Origin: Campylobacter jejuni
Lineage (GTDB): Bacteria > Campylobacterota > Campylobacteria > Campylobacterales > Campylobacteraceae
DNA length: 44,870 nucleotides
NCBI RefSeq assembly: GCF_002179165.1
Contig: NZ_NFNY01000009.1
Location: forward strand, 1-44,870
Direction of reading: 5' to 3'
The notes below the pieces were generated by a model. It ran no database searches and was not told the DNA's origin. It was given only the letters and a program-made list of their open reading frames with translations. Shown here piece after piece: positions 19,944-28,275 of the stretch (positions are counted from its first letter, which is position 1; each line of letters starts with the position of its first letter). The position numbers and the translations under genes were made by a program.

Positions 19944-22126
19944 ACTTTTTTATCCATACCCATTTCAAGATCTAAATTTTTAATATTTCTTGTATCAAAT
20001 TTACTTCTTATAATGTCTCCAACAAAAAAATTAGCACTTAAAAGTCCTACTTTATTGATATTTCTTTTAAGCTCATGAGCATTTTCATAAATGGTTTTTC
20101 TAAATTCCTTATTTTCAGCCATAATATTAATATCTATATATTTTTCATTATTTAAGGAAATTAAGATTTCTAAATCTCCAAGTTTGGCAAACTCTAATTT
20201 AATTTGAGCAAAAAATTTATCTTTCTTCCCTCGCCTAAATACCACTTTAGAATCGTTTAAGTCCTCCCAAGAAAAAGGCAAATAAGTATTGATAGAATCG
20301 TTAGCCAAAGACATTAATTGATTAAGCTCAATTTGTGCTAATAAACGATTAGCTTGATTATAAACCGCTTCATTTCCTTCATTTTTTGCTAAATTTGAAA
20401 TTTGTAAAAGCGTGGATTTTACATCGTGATGCAAAGAATCGGCTATATCTTGTTCTGTTTTTGTTTTAATTTGAGGTAAATCTTTTATTGACAAATTAAG
20501 CTTATGTTCTAAAGTTTTTAATTCAGCTTGATTGAGCTTAGCATTTTGAGAATGCGGATCAAGCTCTTTTAAACTTTCATTGATCTTCCGAGCAAGATTA
20601 GATAAATCTTTACTTAAATTCTGTAAATCCTCTAAATCCAAATTTTGCACATTAAAAGCTAAATTTTTTACAATATTTTGCTTAATAAACTCTTGGTTTT
20701 TAAACATTTCTTGCACATTAAGATTAGGATTTTGCGATATATTTTGAGTGTTTTGCGAAGAAGTTTGAAAAGTATTTCCTTGCGAATTCATTGTAGAATT
20801 TTTGATAACATTTTCGTTTTTATTATCATTTATTTTAGAGTTCTCTTTGTAATTTTCTTTATGATTTTCTTGTTTTTCATTTTTTATTTTATTTTGAGTA
20901 TCTTGTGTGGAGTTTTCTTGAGTGTCTTTGGAAGTATCTTGAACCCCTTCTGTATTATTTTCATTTTCTTTTTGATTTTCTTTATTTTCTGATTTTTCAT
21001 CTTTTATGATTTCTTTATCTTCATTGTTAGGTGATTCTTCTTTTGTATTTTGCTTTAGTAAATCATCAGTAGGCTTTTTTAAATCTTCGCCTTGATTTTT
21101 TACTTCACTAGAATTTTCTTTTTTTGCATTTTCTTTACCTTGAAGTAAATTTTGCAAAATATCTTCTTTTTGTGGAATTTTAAAATCATCTTTTAAGATA
21201 TTTTTTAAAGTTCTTTCAAGTTTTTCAAAGGCATTAGCACTTTGTTTTAAGATATTGGTATCTTTTATTGCTAAATTTTCTGGCTTATTGAGTGTTTTAA
21301 AAAAATCATTTTTTAAAGAATTTAATTCTTTTAATATTTTATTTGCTATAGGAGAAAGTTTTTCTTGAGCTTTACTTGGATTTTTACTGATATAATTTTT
21401 AAAATTTTCTAGTTTTGTGCCTAATTTAAGTAAAGCTTTAAAAGAACTTTGATTTAAAATTTGTTTATTTTCATTTTTATTAGTATCAATAATATTTTTT
21501 AATTCTTTTAATGTATCTTTAGGGCTTAAATTTGCACTTGCGAGCTGGGCAATTTGCACACTTAATTTTTCACTACTAAGACCTTTAATTGTGCTCAAAA
21601 GAGAATGAAAGCTTTTTGGTAATAATTCTTCATTTAAAGCATCTTTTAATTTTGCTTCAAAAAATACTCCTGAATTTTTAAATAAGGGTGCAAGATTATT
21701 GTTTTTAATCTCACTTGCAGGTTTTAAAATTTGATTTAATTTGTCTAAAACTTGGCTAAAAGTATCACTTTTTGCAATTTCTGTACTAAGAGTTTTTAAT
21801 TCATTGGCAAAGTTTGGAGCTAAGTTTAATTGATTGCCTTGTTTTAGCATAGGAGAGTTAGGATTTTTTTGTGCATTAATTTGATCTAAAAGCTTATTTA
21901 CAAGTTCTTTAAGTTTAGTACTTGTTTCATTTTGGACAAATTTTGCTAAAATTTCTTCACTACTTGCATCTTTACTTAAACCCAAATTTTGTTTTAAGGC
22001 TTGAGATAAAGCTTCTTTTGGATTATCTTTAAGATTTAATTTATCCTTAATGGGTGCATTATCGGTTTTTATATCATTTTTTTGTGCATTTGCAATTTGG
22101 CTTGTAAGTTGAGTATTAATCATCAA
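19940..22126 (-). CDS. Large Asn/Lys/Glu-rich protein with FliK-like C-terminus
   Basis: 728 residues with no signal peptide. The first 330 are helical and Leu/Lys/Asn-rich. Residues about 335-490 are a low-complexity Asn/Lys/Glu/Gln linker. The last 120 (KDKFFAQIKLEFAKLGDLEI, ending RNIKNLDLEMG) resemble the compact C-terminal domain of flagellar hook-length control proteins (FliK/Flg_hook). Coupling by a four-base overlap to a stand-alone FlhB-C domain mirrors the ylqG-ylqH pair of Bacillus. The dedicated FliK of C. jejuni lies elsewhere, so this is a second, FliK-like partner. From memory, Cj0849c. Confidence 0.75.
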   Translation of the reverse strand: MMINTQLTSQIANAQKNDIKTDNAPIKDKLNLKDNPKEALSQALKQNLGLSKDASSEEILAKFVQNETSTKLKELVNKLLDQINAQKNPNSPMLKQGNQLNLAPNFANELKTLSTEIAKSDTFSQVLDKLNQILKPASEIKNNNLAPLFKNSGVFFEAKLKDALNEELLPKSFHSLLSTIKGLSSEKLSVQIAQLASANLSPKDTLKELKNIIDTNKNENKQILNQSSFKALLKLGTKLENFKNYISKNPSKAQEKLSPIANKILKELNSLKNDFFKTLNKPENLAIKDTNILKQSANAFEKLERTLKNILKDDFKIPQKEDILQNLLQGKENAKKENSSEVKNQGEDLKKPTDDLLKQNTKEESPNNEDKEIIKDEKSENKENQKENENNTEGVQDTSKDTQENSTQDTQNKIKNEKQENHKENYKENSKINDNKNENVIKNSTMNSQGNTFQTSSQNTQNISQNPNLNVQEMFKNQEFIKQNIVKNLAFNVQNLDLEDLQNLSKDLSNLARKINESLKELDPHSQNAKLNQAELKTLEHKLNLSIKDLPQIKTKTEQDIADSLHHDVKSTLLQISNLAKNEGNEAVYNQANRLLAQIELNQLMSLANDSINTYLPFSWEDLNDSKVVFRRGKKDKFFAQIKLEFAKLGDLEILISLNNEKYIDINIMAENKEFRKTIYENAHELKRNINKVGLLSANFFVGDIIRSKFDTRNIKNLDLEMGMDKKV

Positions 22127-23303
22127 AAATCACCATATTTCCCGGTTTTTTCTTAAATTTTTTACTTAAAATATTAGGTTTATTAATAGCAAAAAGAATT
22201 AAAAACCCAAGACAAAATATATAAAAATACACAAAGCCTTTTATTTGAAAATATTCCATTAAAAAGCCTAAAATCAAAGGCCCGAACAAAGAACCTAATG
22301 AATAGCAAAAAAGCACACCGCGACCAAGCTCTACACTCTTGCTTTTATCGCCCAATACATCATTTGCCCTTGCTAAAGCCAAGGCATAAAGACAAAATAT
22401 ACCAACACCAAGCAAAATGGCTAAAAAATATTGAAAATACAAATGAAGTTTAAAAAATGCAAAAAGCAACATAGCAAAAAAGGCTATGCTAGCACAAGTA
22501 ATGATTGCAAATTTGCGACCCATTTTATCAGAAATAGTTCCTATAATAGTTTGAGCAAAAAAACCTCCCAAAATGCCACAAAAAATAAAATATGAAACCA
22601 CTTTAGCATCAAAACCTTGCAAAAGTATGAAAACCGATGACATAGAAAAAAATCCATTAATAAGCATTCCGGCTATAAAACTTGTCGCAATAGCCAAAGG
22701 GGCGATATTAAAAATTTTAGGTATGGAAATAGGGCTTGGAGTAGGCAACATGGGTTCTTTAATCTTAATCAAATTTAAAGGTAAAGATGAAAACAAAATT
22801 AAAGCAGCACTTAAAATAAAAATATTATGATTGCTTAAATCCAAATATATGATTAAAATACCAGCACCAAAGGAGAGATAAAAAACGATTTCATAAAAAC
22901 CCAAAATCCGAGAACGGATGGCATTTTTACTTTTTTCATTAAGCCAAGATTCTATAACCATTAAAAGCCCGTAATAACAAATTCCCATAATAAGTCTTAA
23001 AATTGCCCAAAAAATTAAGCTTTCGCTTATAGTATGAAGCATGGCAGAAATTCCAAAAACAGATCCAAAAAGCCCAAAAGATCTTATATGTCCTATGCGA
23101 GAAATGATTTTATGAGCACTAATAGTGCCAAGCATTGCTCCGATAAAAAAGCAAGAACTGATAAAACCGACCGCTAGAGAGCTTTCTCCTTTTTCTTTAA
23201 GAATTACCCCAATGGAGCTTACTATTAAAGCATTGCCAGCAAATAAAAATGCCATACTAGCAAAAAGTGCTGTCATGGATTTAATAATTTTTTTTGGACT
23301 CAT
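22116..23303 (-). CDS. Major facilitator superfamily transporter
   Basis: 395 residues, about 12 hydrophobic helices, with MFS signatures: SCFFIGAMLGTISAHKII between helices 2 and 3 and GTISDKMGRKFAI in the second half. The family exports drugs or moves small metabolites; the YcaD-like arrangement suggests efflux, but the substrate is not visible. Its stop overlaps the start of the FliK-like gene by 11 bases and its start lies inside the end of the next upstream membrane gene by 23 bases, so the gene block is tightly packed. Confidence 0.88.
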   Translation of the reverse strand: MSPKKIIKSMTALFASMAFLFAGNALIVSSIGVILKEKGESSLAVGFISSCFFIGAMLGTISAHKIISRIGHIRSFGLFGSVFGISAMLHTISESLIFWAILRLIMGICYYGLLMVIESWLNEKSKNAIRSRILGFYEIVFYLSFGAGILIIYLDLSNHNIFILSAALILFSSLPLNLIKIKEPMLPTPSPISIPKIFNIAPLAIATSFIAGMLINGFFSMSSVFILLQGFDAKVVSYFIFCGILGGFFAQTIIGTISDKMGRKFAIITCASIAFFAMLLFAFFKLHLYFQYFLAILLGVGIFCLYALALARANDVLGDKSKSVELGRGVLFCYSLGSLFGPLILGFLMEYFQIKGFVYFYIFCLGFLILFAINKPNILSKKFKKKPGNMVIFDD

Positions 23304-23781
23304 ATCTTATATACAAAATGAAAATAAAAACACTAACAAGCAAGGAAGAAATTCCGCACAAATACGCAAAAACATCAAGTAAATTTTGTCGGTGCAAAAA
23401 TAAAAAACCCGCAACTAAAACCCCATAAGCAAATAATTTCAATAAACTAAAAAAACTTGCAAAAAAATAAATTTTATCTTTTAATTTCAATTCTAAATCG
23501 TCTTTAATAACTACAAATTTAATATCTTTTGAAATTTTTTGGCATTTTTTCAAAAAAATTAAAGGGAAGCTTTTTAATTCATTTTTATATTTTTTTGCTT
23601 GAGTGATTATGCTTTTTTTGTATTTTAAATAAGAGCTAAAAATTATAAACAGAATACTAAAAAAAGCGATTTCAAAACTAGAGATTTTACTTAAATTAAA
23701 AGCATTTAAAAAAAGAAATGACAAATAAGTAAGCAAATGCACACTGACAATAATAACAAAAAAGGCTTTTTTATACTCCAT
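23281..23781 (-). CDS. Hypothetical integral membrane protein
   Basis: 166 residues with four hydrophobic helices in two hairpins (about 7-27, 33-50, 105-125, 135-157) and a basic, Lys-rich loop between them. No family recognised. Overlaps the MFS gene by 23 bases and the AtpI-like gene by one base, so it belongs to the hemL-led transcription unit. Function unknown. Confidence 0.75.
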   Translation of the reverse strand: MEYKKAFFVIIVSVHLLTYLSFLFLNAFNLSKISSFEIAFFSILFIIFSSYLKYKKSIITQAKKYKNELKSFPLIFLKKCQKISKDIKFVVIKDDLELKLKDKIYFFASFFSLLKLFAYGVLVAGFLFLHRQNLLDVFAYLCGISSLLVSVFIFILYIRYESKKNY

Positions 23782-24089
23782 TAATTATTTTTCTCTTGTT
23801 GAATTTTTTCTTCAATAATTTTATCTCTTTCTTCAAATTCTTCATAGCTTTTTACTTGCATTTTATAAGCTTTATATACATTAAGTATTGCAGCCGCTAT
23901 ACCCCAAAAAACTCCAAGCCAAAAAAGCCAAGGATAGGGGGTAAAAGTTTTTAGCAAATAGCCTATACCTATACCCAATAAAATCGCCACTACCATAGAA
24001 ATACCAAGACTTAGTCCATCGGCTGCTTCTATGGTTTTTTTAATGATTTTTTGTCTTTTATTTTGATCTTTTTTTAAATTTTCGCTCAT
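23781..24089 (-). CDS. AtpZ/AtpI-family membrane protein
   Basis: 102 residues: a basic N-terminus, two helices (about 30-48 and 53-72) with GIGIGYLL and [21 protein letters not shown], then a charged coiled tail. This is the pattern of AtpZ/AtpI, small proteins linked to assembly or magnesium/calcium supply of the F-type ATP synthase. It is not next to atp genes here but sits after hemL (four-base overlap), so the assignment is by sequence only. Confidence 0.8.
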   Translation of the reverse strand: MSENLKKDQNKRQKIIKKTIEAADGLSLGISMVVAILLGIGIGYLLKTFTPYPWLFWLGVFWGIAAAILNVYKAYKMQVKSYEEFEERDKIIEEKIQQEKNN

Positions 24090-25360
24090 ATTTTTTTAAA
24101 ACTTTCCCTTACAGCTTCTAAGGTAGTATCAATGATTTTATTATTCATTTTAGCACAAATAAATCCTGTTTCAAATTGCGAAGGTGCTAAATAAATACCT
24201 TTATTAAGCATATTTTTGTGAAATTTTGAAAAAAGTTTTAGATCGGATTTTAAAGCATCTTGATAATTAAACACTGCATCTTTTGTAAAAAAATATCCAA
24301 ACATTGAGCCTATATAAGAAGTTTGCAAAGCAATACCTTTTTCATTAGCTAACTTTTTCATTCCGTTTGTAAGTTTTTTTGCAAGCTTTTCAAGATTTAT
24401 ATAAAAATCTTTTTTCTTTTTTGCCTTAGAAATGCTTGCAATACCTGCTGCCATTGCCAAAGGATTTCCGCTTAATGTTCCTGCTTGATAAACTCCACCT
24501 AAAGGGCTTAAAATATCCATAATTTCGGCTCTTGCAGCAAAAGCCGCAGCAGGTAAACCTCCACCTATAACCTTGCCAAAAGTTACAATATCTGCTTTAA
24601 TGTGATTGATCCTATAAGATCCAAGATATGATGCTCTATATCCACTCATTACTTCATCGAAAATAAGTAAGGTATTATTTGCTTTGCAAATTTTAGCTAA
24701 TTCTTGTAAAAATTCTTGCTTAGCAGGAACTAAACCCATATTTCCTGCTATTGGTTCAATAATAACACAAGCAATATCTTTATTTTTTTCAAAAAGCTCT
24801 TTAACATTTTCTATATCATTATAAGTTGCCACTAAAGTATGCTTAGCCAAATCAGCTAATACACCCAAAGAACTAGGAGTGTTAAAAGTAGCTGCACCAC
24901 TTCCAGCACTCACAAGCAAAGAATCAGAATGCCCATGATAACATCCTTCAAATTTTAAAATTTTATCTCTTTTAGTAAAGCCTCTAGCAAGACGAATGGC
25001 ACTCATAGTCGCTTCTGTACCACTACTGACAAAACGAATCTTATCCAAATGTGGAAAATCTTCTAATACAAGTTTAGCCAATTGAGTTTCTAGTAGAGTA
25101 GGCGCTCCAAAGCTTGAACCTTTTTTTAATGCATTTTGACAAGCCTTTTGAATATCTTTGTCGCAATGTCCAAAAAGTAATGGTCCCCAACTTTGCACAT
25201 AATCAATATAAGAATTTCCTTCAATATCAAAAATATATGCTCCCTTGCCGTGCGAAATAAATTTAGGCTCACCTTGCACATTAGCAAAGGCACGCACGGG
25301 TGAATTAACACCACCTGCTATAAAATTACTTGCTTCTTTAAAAGCTTTTTGATTTGTCAT
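24086..25360 (-). CDS. hemL: Glutamate-1-semialdehyde 2,1-aminomutase
   Basis: Pyridoxal-phosphate enzyme making 5-aminolevulinate from glutamate-1-semialdehyde in the C5 haem pathway. 424 residues: [10 protein letters not shown] near the start, [16 protein letters not shown] (phosphate-binding region), DEVMSGYR (cofactor Asp), and [14 protein letters not shown] with the Schiff-base Lys at about 262. Full length. The stop overlaps the AtpI-like start and the start overlaps the cytochrome gene upstream, each by four bases. The link to a cytochrome c fits a haem theme. Confidence 0.97.
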   Translation of the reverse strand: MTNQKAFKEASNFIAGGVNSPVRAFANVQGEPKFISHGKGAYIFDIEGNSYIDYVQSWGPLLFGHCDKDIQKACQNALKKGSSFGAPTLLETQLAKLVLEDFPHLDKIRFVSSGTEATMSAIRLARGFTKRDKILKFEGCYHGHSDSLLVSAGSGAATFNTPSSLGVLADLAKHTLVATYNDIENVKELFEKNKDIACVIIEPIAGNMGLVPAKQEFLQELAKICKANNTLLIFDEVMSGYRASYLGSYRINHIKADIVTFGKVIGGGLPAAAFAARAEIMDILSPLGGVYQAGTLSGNPLAMAAGIASISKAKKKKDFYINLEKLAKKLTNGMKKLANEKGIALQTSYIGSMFGYFFTKDAVFNYQDALKSDLKLFSKFHKNMLNKGIYLAPSQFETGFICAKMNNKIIDTTLEAVRESFKKI

Positions 25361-25704
25361 TTTTTCTCCTTAGTGAATTGCTTAATATAATTATATAAAG
25401 TTATAATTTCATTATCGGTTAATGAATAATTTGGCATAATTGATTTTGAATCTTTACTTTGCTTGAGAGAATTTTTAAATTCTTCAAAACTTAAATTTTG
25501 AATACTAGGAATTTTATAAGGTGTTTTAACCCCTTTTTTTATATAATATCCTAGAATTTGCTCACTTCCATCTATGCCGTGACATTCTTTGCAACTAATG
25601 CCTCTAGGATTTTCATATAACATTTTAGAATATTCTTTAAGTGTAATAAAATCAGAAGCCGATAAATTTAAAACCCATAATAAAATAATTAAAATACCTC
25701 TCAA
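25357..25704 (-). CDS. Monohaem c-type cytochrome
   Basis: 115 residues with a short Sec signal peptide ([18 protein letters not shown]) and one haem-binding CKECH (about 38-42); a Met ligand is likely in [13 protein letters not shown], followed by [10 protein letters not shown], the typical class I cytochrome c ending. Periplasmic electron carrier, partner unknown. First gene of the block that continues with hemL. Confidence 0.88.
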   Translation of the reverse strand: MRGILIILLWVLNLSASDFITLKEYSKMLYENPRGISCKECHGIDGSEQILGYYIKKGVKTPYKIPSIQNLSFEEFKNSLKQSKDSKSIMPNYSLTDNEIITLYNYIKQFTKEKK

Positions 25705-25736
25705 AATTCTACCTTGTTAATGAAGTTTTAATATGA

Positions 25737-25742
25737 TACAAT
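25737..25742 (+). promoter_or_regulatory. -10 box of folD
   Basis: TACAAT in the context ATGATACAATTTTT, 39 bases ahead of the folD ATG, in the 77-bp spacer divergent from the cytochrome gene. A ribosome site (AAAGGAAAA) follows. Confidence 0.5.
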
Positions 25743-25781
25743 TTTTACTTTAAAAAAGCGATAAATTTACAAAGGAAAAAA

Positions 25782-26633
25782 ATGACTTTACTTGATGGTA
25801 AAGCCCTAAGTGCAAAAATCAAAGAAGAACTCAAAGAAAAAAATAAATTTTTAAATAGTAAAGGTATACAAGCTTGTCTTGCAGTAATATTAATAGGCAA
25901 TAACCCAGCAAGCGCCACTTATGTAAAATCTAAAGCAAAAGCTTGTGAAGAATGTGGGATAAAATCTTTGGTATATCATCTAGATGAAAATACTACACAA
26001 AATGAACTTTTAGCCCTTATTAATACTTTAAATTATGACGATAGCGTGCATGGAATTTTAGTCCAACTTCCTTTACCCCAACATATCAGCAAAGATTTAA
26101 TTCTTGAAAGTATTTCAAGCTCTAAAGATGTCGATGGTTTTCATCCTATCAATGTAGGATATTTAAATTTAGGTTTAGAAAGTGGATTTTTACCTTGTAC
26201 TCCGCTAGGCATTATGAAACTTTTAAAAGCCTATGAAATAAAACTTGAAGGACTTGATAGCGTTATTATTGGTGCTTCAAATATCGTAGGCAGACCTATG
26301 GCAACCATGCTTTTAAATGCTGGTGCTAGTGTGAGTATATGTCATATCAAAACAAAAGATTTAAATTTATATACAAAAAAGGCAGATTTAATTATAGTAG
26401 CGGCAGGTTGTGTTAATCTTTTGCGTGAAGATATGGTTAAAGATGGGGCTATTATTGTTGATGTAGGAATCAATCGTCTTGATGATGGTAAAATTGTTGG
26501 AGATGTGGATTTTGATAAAGTTTCAAAAAAAGCAAGCTATATCACTCCTGTCCCTGGTGGAGTAGGGCCTATGACAATAGCAATGCTTTTAGAAAATACT
26601 TTTAAATCAGCCAAAAATAAATTAAACAATTAG
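25782..26633 (+). CDS. folD: Bifunctional methylenetetrahydrofolate dehydrogenase/cyclohydrolase
   Basis: Oxidises 5,10-methylene-THF to methenyl-THF with NADP+ and hydrolyses it to 10-formyl-THF, supplying one-carbon units. 283 residues with the family motifs YVKSKAKACEECGI (catalytic Lys), GILVQLPLPQH, KDVDGFHPINVG, GASNIVGRPM (cofactor loop) and PGGVGPMTIAML. Cytosolic, full length. Ten bases ahead of lepB, so probably one transcript. Confidence 0.97.
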   Translation: MTLLDGKALSAKIKEELKEKNKFLNSKGIQACLAVILIGNNPASATYVKSKAKACEECGIKSLVYHLDENTTQNELLALINTLNYDDSVHGILVQLPLPQHISKDLILESISSSKDVDGFHPINVGYLNLGLESGFLPCTPLGIMKLLKAYEIKLEGLDSVIIGASNIVGRPMATMLLNAGASVSICHIKTKDLNLYTKKADLIIVAAGCVNLLREDMVKDGAIIVDVGINRLDDGKIVGDVDFDKVSKKASYITPVPGGVGPMTIAMLLENTFKSAKNKLNN

Positions 26634-26642
26634 GAATATTCT

Positions 26643-27482
26643 ATGAATTTTTTTAAAAAACTTTATCATTTTTCGCAATCTTGGACTGGAACAATTGTTA
26701 TTGTTCTTTTAGTTATCTTTTTCTTTATTCAAGCCTTTGTTATACCTTCTGGATCCATGAAAAATACTTTACTTGTTGGAGATTTTTTATTTGTTAAAAA
26801 ATACAGCTATGGAATCCCGACTCCGCATATTCCTTGGCTTGAAATTCCAGTTTTACCTGATTTTAATAAAAATGGACATCTAATCAGCGGAAAAGGACCA
26901 CAAAGAGGCGATATAGTGGTTTTTAGAAATCCTGAAAATGAAAAAGAGCATTTTGTTAAGCGTTGCGTAGGGGTCGGCGGAGATAGGATTATTTATGCAA
27001 ACAAAGCCCTTTATGTAAGAATGCATGAAGGCGATGAATTTATGAAAAAAAACTATCCAAATGATCTTATAACCCTTGAGGGAAAACTCTATGTAAAAGA
27101 ACCTTACAAGCAAAAAGGAATCCATTATATTCCTCAAAAAAATATAGAAAACGATATTTTACGCTATCTTAGTATAGATAAATTTGCAATGTCGCCAATT
27201 TTAATCAAAGAACTTGGAAATCACACAGGATTTAGCGGTGGTAATGCCTATGTTTTTGATGTGCCTGAAGATGAGTATTTTATGATGGGCGATAATCGCG
27301 ATGATTCTAATGATAGTCGTTTTTGGGGTAGCGTGCCTTATCGTTTAATTGTAGGTAAGCCTTGGTTTGTATATTTTTCTTGGGATGAAAATAATAATGT
27401 TCGCTGGGAAAGAATAGGACGTTTTGTTGATACCTTAGAAAATAATGAAAAATATATCCACGACGATAATGCTAAAGACTAA
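26643..27482 (+). CDS. lepB: Signal peptidase I
   Basis: Membrane-bound serine protease that removes signal peptides from exported proteins. 279 residues: one N-terminal helix (about 14-34), then PSGSMKNTL with catalytic Ser38, KRCVGVGGDRI with the catalytic Lys (about 105), and GDNRDDSNDSR near the end. Typical signal peptidase I length for epsilonproteobacteria (called lepP in C. jejuni). Its last codons form part of the terminator hairpin. Confidence 0.95.
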   Translation: MNFFKKLYHFSQSWTGTIVIVLLVIFFFIQAFVIPSGSMKNTLLVGDFLFVKKYSYGIPTPHIPWLEIPVLPDFNKNGHLISGKGPQRGDIVVFRNPENEKEHFVKRCVGVGGDRIIYANKALYVRMHEGDEFMKKNYPNDLITLEGKLYVKEPYKQKGIHYIPQKNIENDILRYLSIDKFAMSPILIKELGNHTGFSGGNAYVFDVPEDEYFMMGDNRDDSNDSRFWGSVPYRLIVGKPWFVYFSWDENNNVRWERIGRFVDTLENNEKYIHDDNAKD

Positions 27483-27499
27483 AAAATCTTTAGCATTTT
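27469..27499 (+). terminator. Terminator overlapping the lepB stop codon
   Basis: Stem ATGCTAAAGA (27469-27478) with TCTTTAGCAT (27487-27496), then TTTT. The left arm lies within the last codons of lepB. Confidence 0.75.
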
Positions 27500-27806
27500 A
27501 GTGTAGCAATTTATCAATCTTTACTCCAAAATCTTAATAATTGTTTATTTTTCCTAATTTTTCGGCTTTTGAATTTTGATCGAATTTTTATAAAATTTCA
27601 TTTTTGTAAATTTTTAAGCTTTCTATACTTGTAGTGTTACAATCTTTACATTTTATTTTTAATAGCATAAATTTAAAGTTATCAAATTTTAGTATTATTT
27701 TTAAATAAATTTAACTTTTTAAAAGCGCTACATATTTCTCGCAATAAAATTAAAAATTTTAAAGATAAAAATCATATTTTTAAAGTATTTTTTAGACTAA
27801 AAAAAG
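27483..27806. other. AT-rich non-coding stretch between lepB and tRNA-Leu
   Basis: About 320 bases with a short terminator tail at the left edge and the tRNA promoter at the right edge. I see no ORF with a ribosome site and no clear RNA structure between them. It is the left part of a likely rearrangement junction (see findings). Confidence 0.5.
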
Positions 27807-27812
27807 TATAAT
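27807..27812 (+). promoter_or_regulatory. -10 box of tRNA-Leu
   Basis: TATAAT (within AAGTATAATTTAATC), 12 bases ahead of the mature tRNA 5' end at 27825. Confidence 0.65.
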
Positions 27813-27824
27813 TTAATCTTTTTA

Positions 27825-27911
27825 GCCCGAGTGGTGAAACTGGTAGACGCGCCAGACTCAAAATCTGGTAAGGGCAACCTTGTGTCGGTTCGAGTCCGAC
27901 CTCGGGCACCA
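27825..27911 (+). tRNA. tRNA-Leu (anticodon CAA)
   Basis: Acceptor stem GCCCGAG pairs with CTCGGGC (27901-27907), then discriminator A and an encoded CCA (27909-27911). The anticodon stem CCAGA/TCTGG encloses the loop CTCAAAA, giving anticodon CAA, which reads UUG. The long variable arm (TAAGGGCAACCTTGTG) is the type II class expected of tRNA-Leu, and the T-arm GGTTCGAGTCC is normal. Confidence 0.97.
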
Positions 27912-28102
27912 TTAAAGATCTGCAATAAAATATTTTAAACTTATTTTATTTTACTGTTATTTTTTACTAAGATATTGTAAAAATAAATTATAAAATGATT
28001 TTTAACCCTAAATTTATTGAAGTAAAAATTAATATAAAGCAAAGAAAAATAGTCAAATTTTGATAAACTTTTTACAACTTTTAATTAAGAAATTATTCAA
28101 TT

Positions 28103-28172
28103 ACAGTTTTAGGGGATTGTAACCCCGCAGAGTCCTGCAAACTCTTTATTTTAGTCTCTTTTTAAATTCCTA
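28103..28172 (-). ncRNA. Orphan tracrRNA-like RNA (type II-C, C. jejuni Cas9 type)
   Basis: On the minus strand an anti-repeat (28170-28148, GGAATTTAAAAAGAGAC then TAAAAT) runs into TAAAGAGTTTGCAGGACTCT and GCGGGGTTACAATCCCC, then TAAAACTGT. This matches, with about five substitutions, the C. jejuni tracrRNA as I recall it: AGAGU/ACUCU and GGGG/CCCC stems, but CCGC replaced by CTGT at the 3' side of the tail and no U-run terminator after it. A -10-like TGATAAAAT lies at 28191-28183 on the same strand, so transcription toward the tRNA is plausible. The anti-repeat pairs fully with the CRISPR repeat at 28240-28275. No cas gene is nearby. Confidence 0.82.
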
Positions 28173-28182
28173 AATGTAGTAT

Positions 28183-28191
28183 ATTTTATCA
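28183..28191 (-). promoter_or_regulatory. Putative extended -10 for the tracrRNA-like RNA
   Basis: TGATAAAAT on the minus strand, about 13 bases before the anti-repeat, followed by ATACTACATTTA. The same nine bases form the 3' end of the CRISPR repeat upstream (TTTATGATAAAAT), which in C. jejuni arrays acts as a promoter element. Confidence 0.45.
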
Positions 28192-28239
28192 TTAAAAAAC
28201 TCAACAAAACTTTAAAATTTCATTATTTGATAAAGGACT

Positions 28240-28275
28240 ATTTTATCATAAAGAAATTTAAAAAGAGACTAAAAC
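28240..28275 (-). CRISPR. Single orphan CRISPR repeat, C. jejuni type II-C family
   Basis: Exactly 36 bases. In crRNA orientation (minus strand) it begins GTTTTAGTCTCTTTTTAAAT and ends TTCTTTATGATAAAAT. The C. jejuni repeat as I remember it differs at two places: GTCCC to GTCTC, and TATGG to TATGA. Pairing with the anti-repeat of the neighbouring tracrRNA-like element is continuous over about 22 bases, including the changed base. No second intact repeat lies on either side, so this is a one-repeat remnant or unit rather than an array. Confidence 0.85.

Noticed and set aside
20678-20992. Plus-strand hydrophobic ORF of 104 codons opposite the FliK-like gene
   Set aside because: It is the antisense of an Asn/Lys/Glu low-complexity linker, which produces artificial Ile/Phe/Leu-rich frames; no ribosome site.
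28103-28275. Rho-independent terminator or simple long inverted repeat as explanation for the matching arms at 28148-28170 and 28253-28275
   Set aside because: The arms are separated by about 82 bases with no U-run, and the outer sequence matches known repeat and tracrRNA parts at full length.
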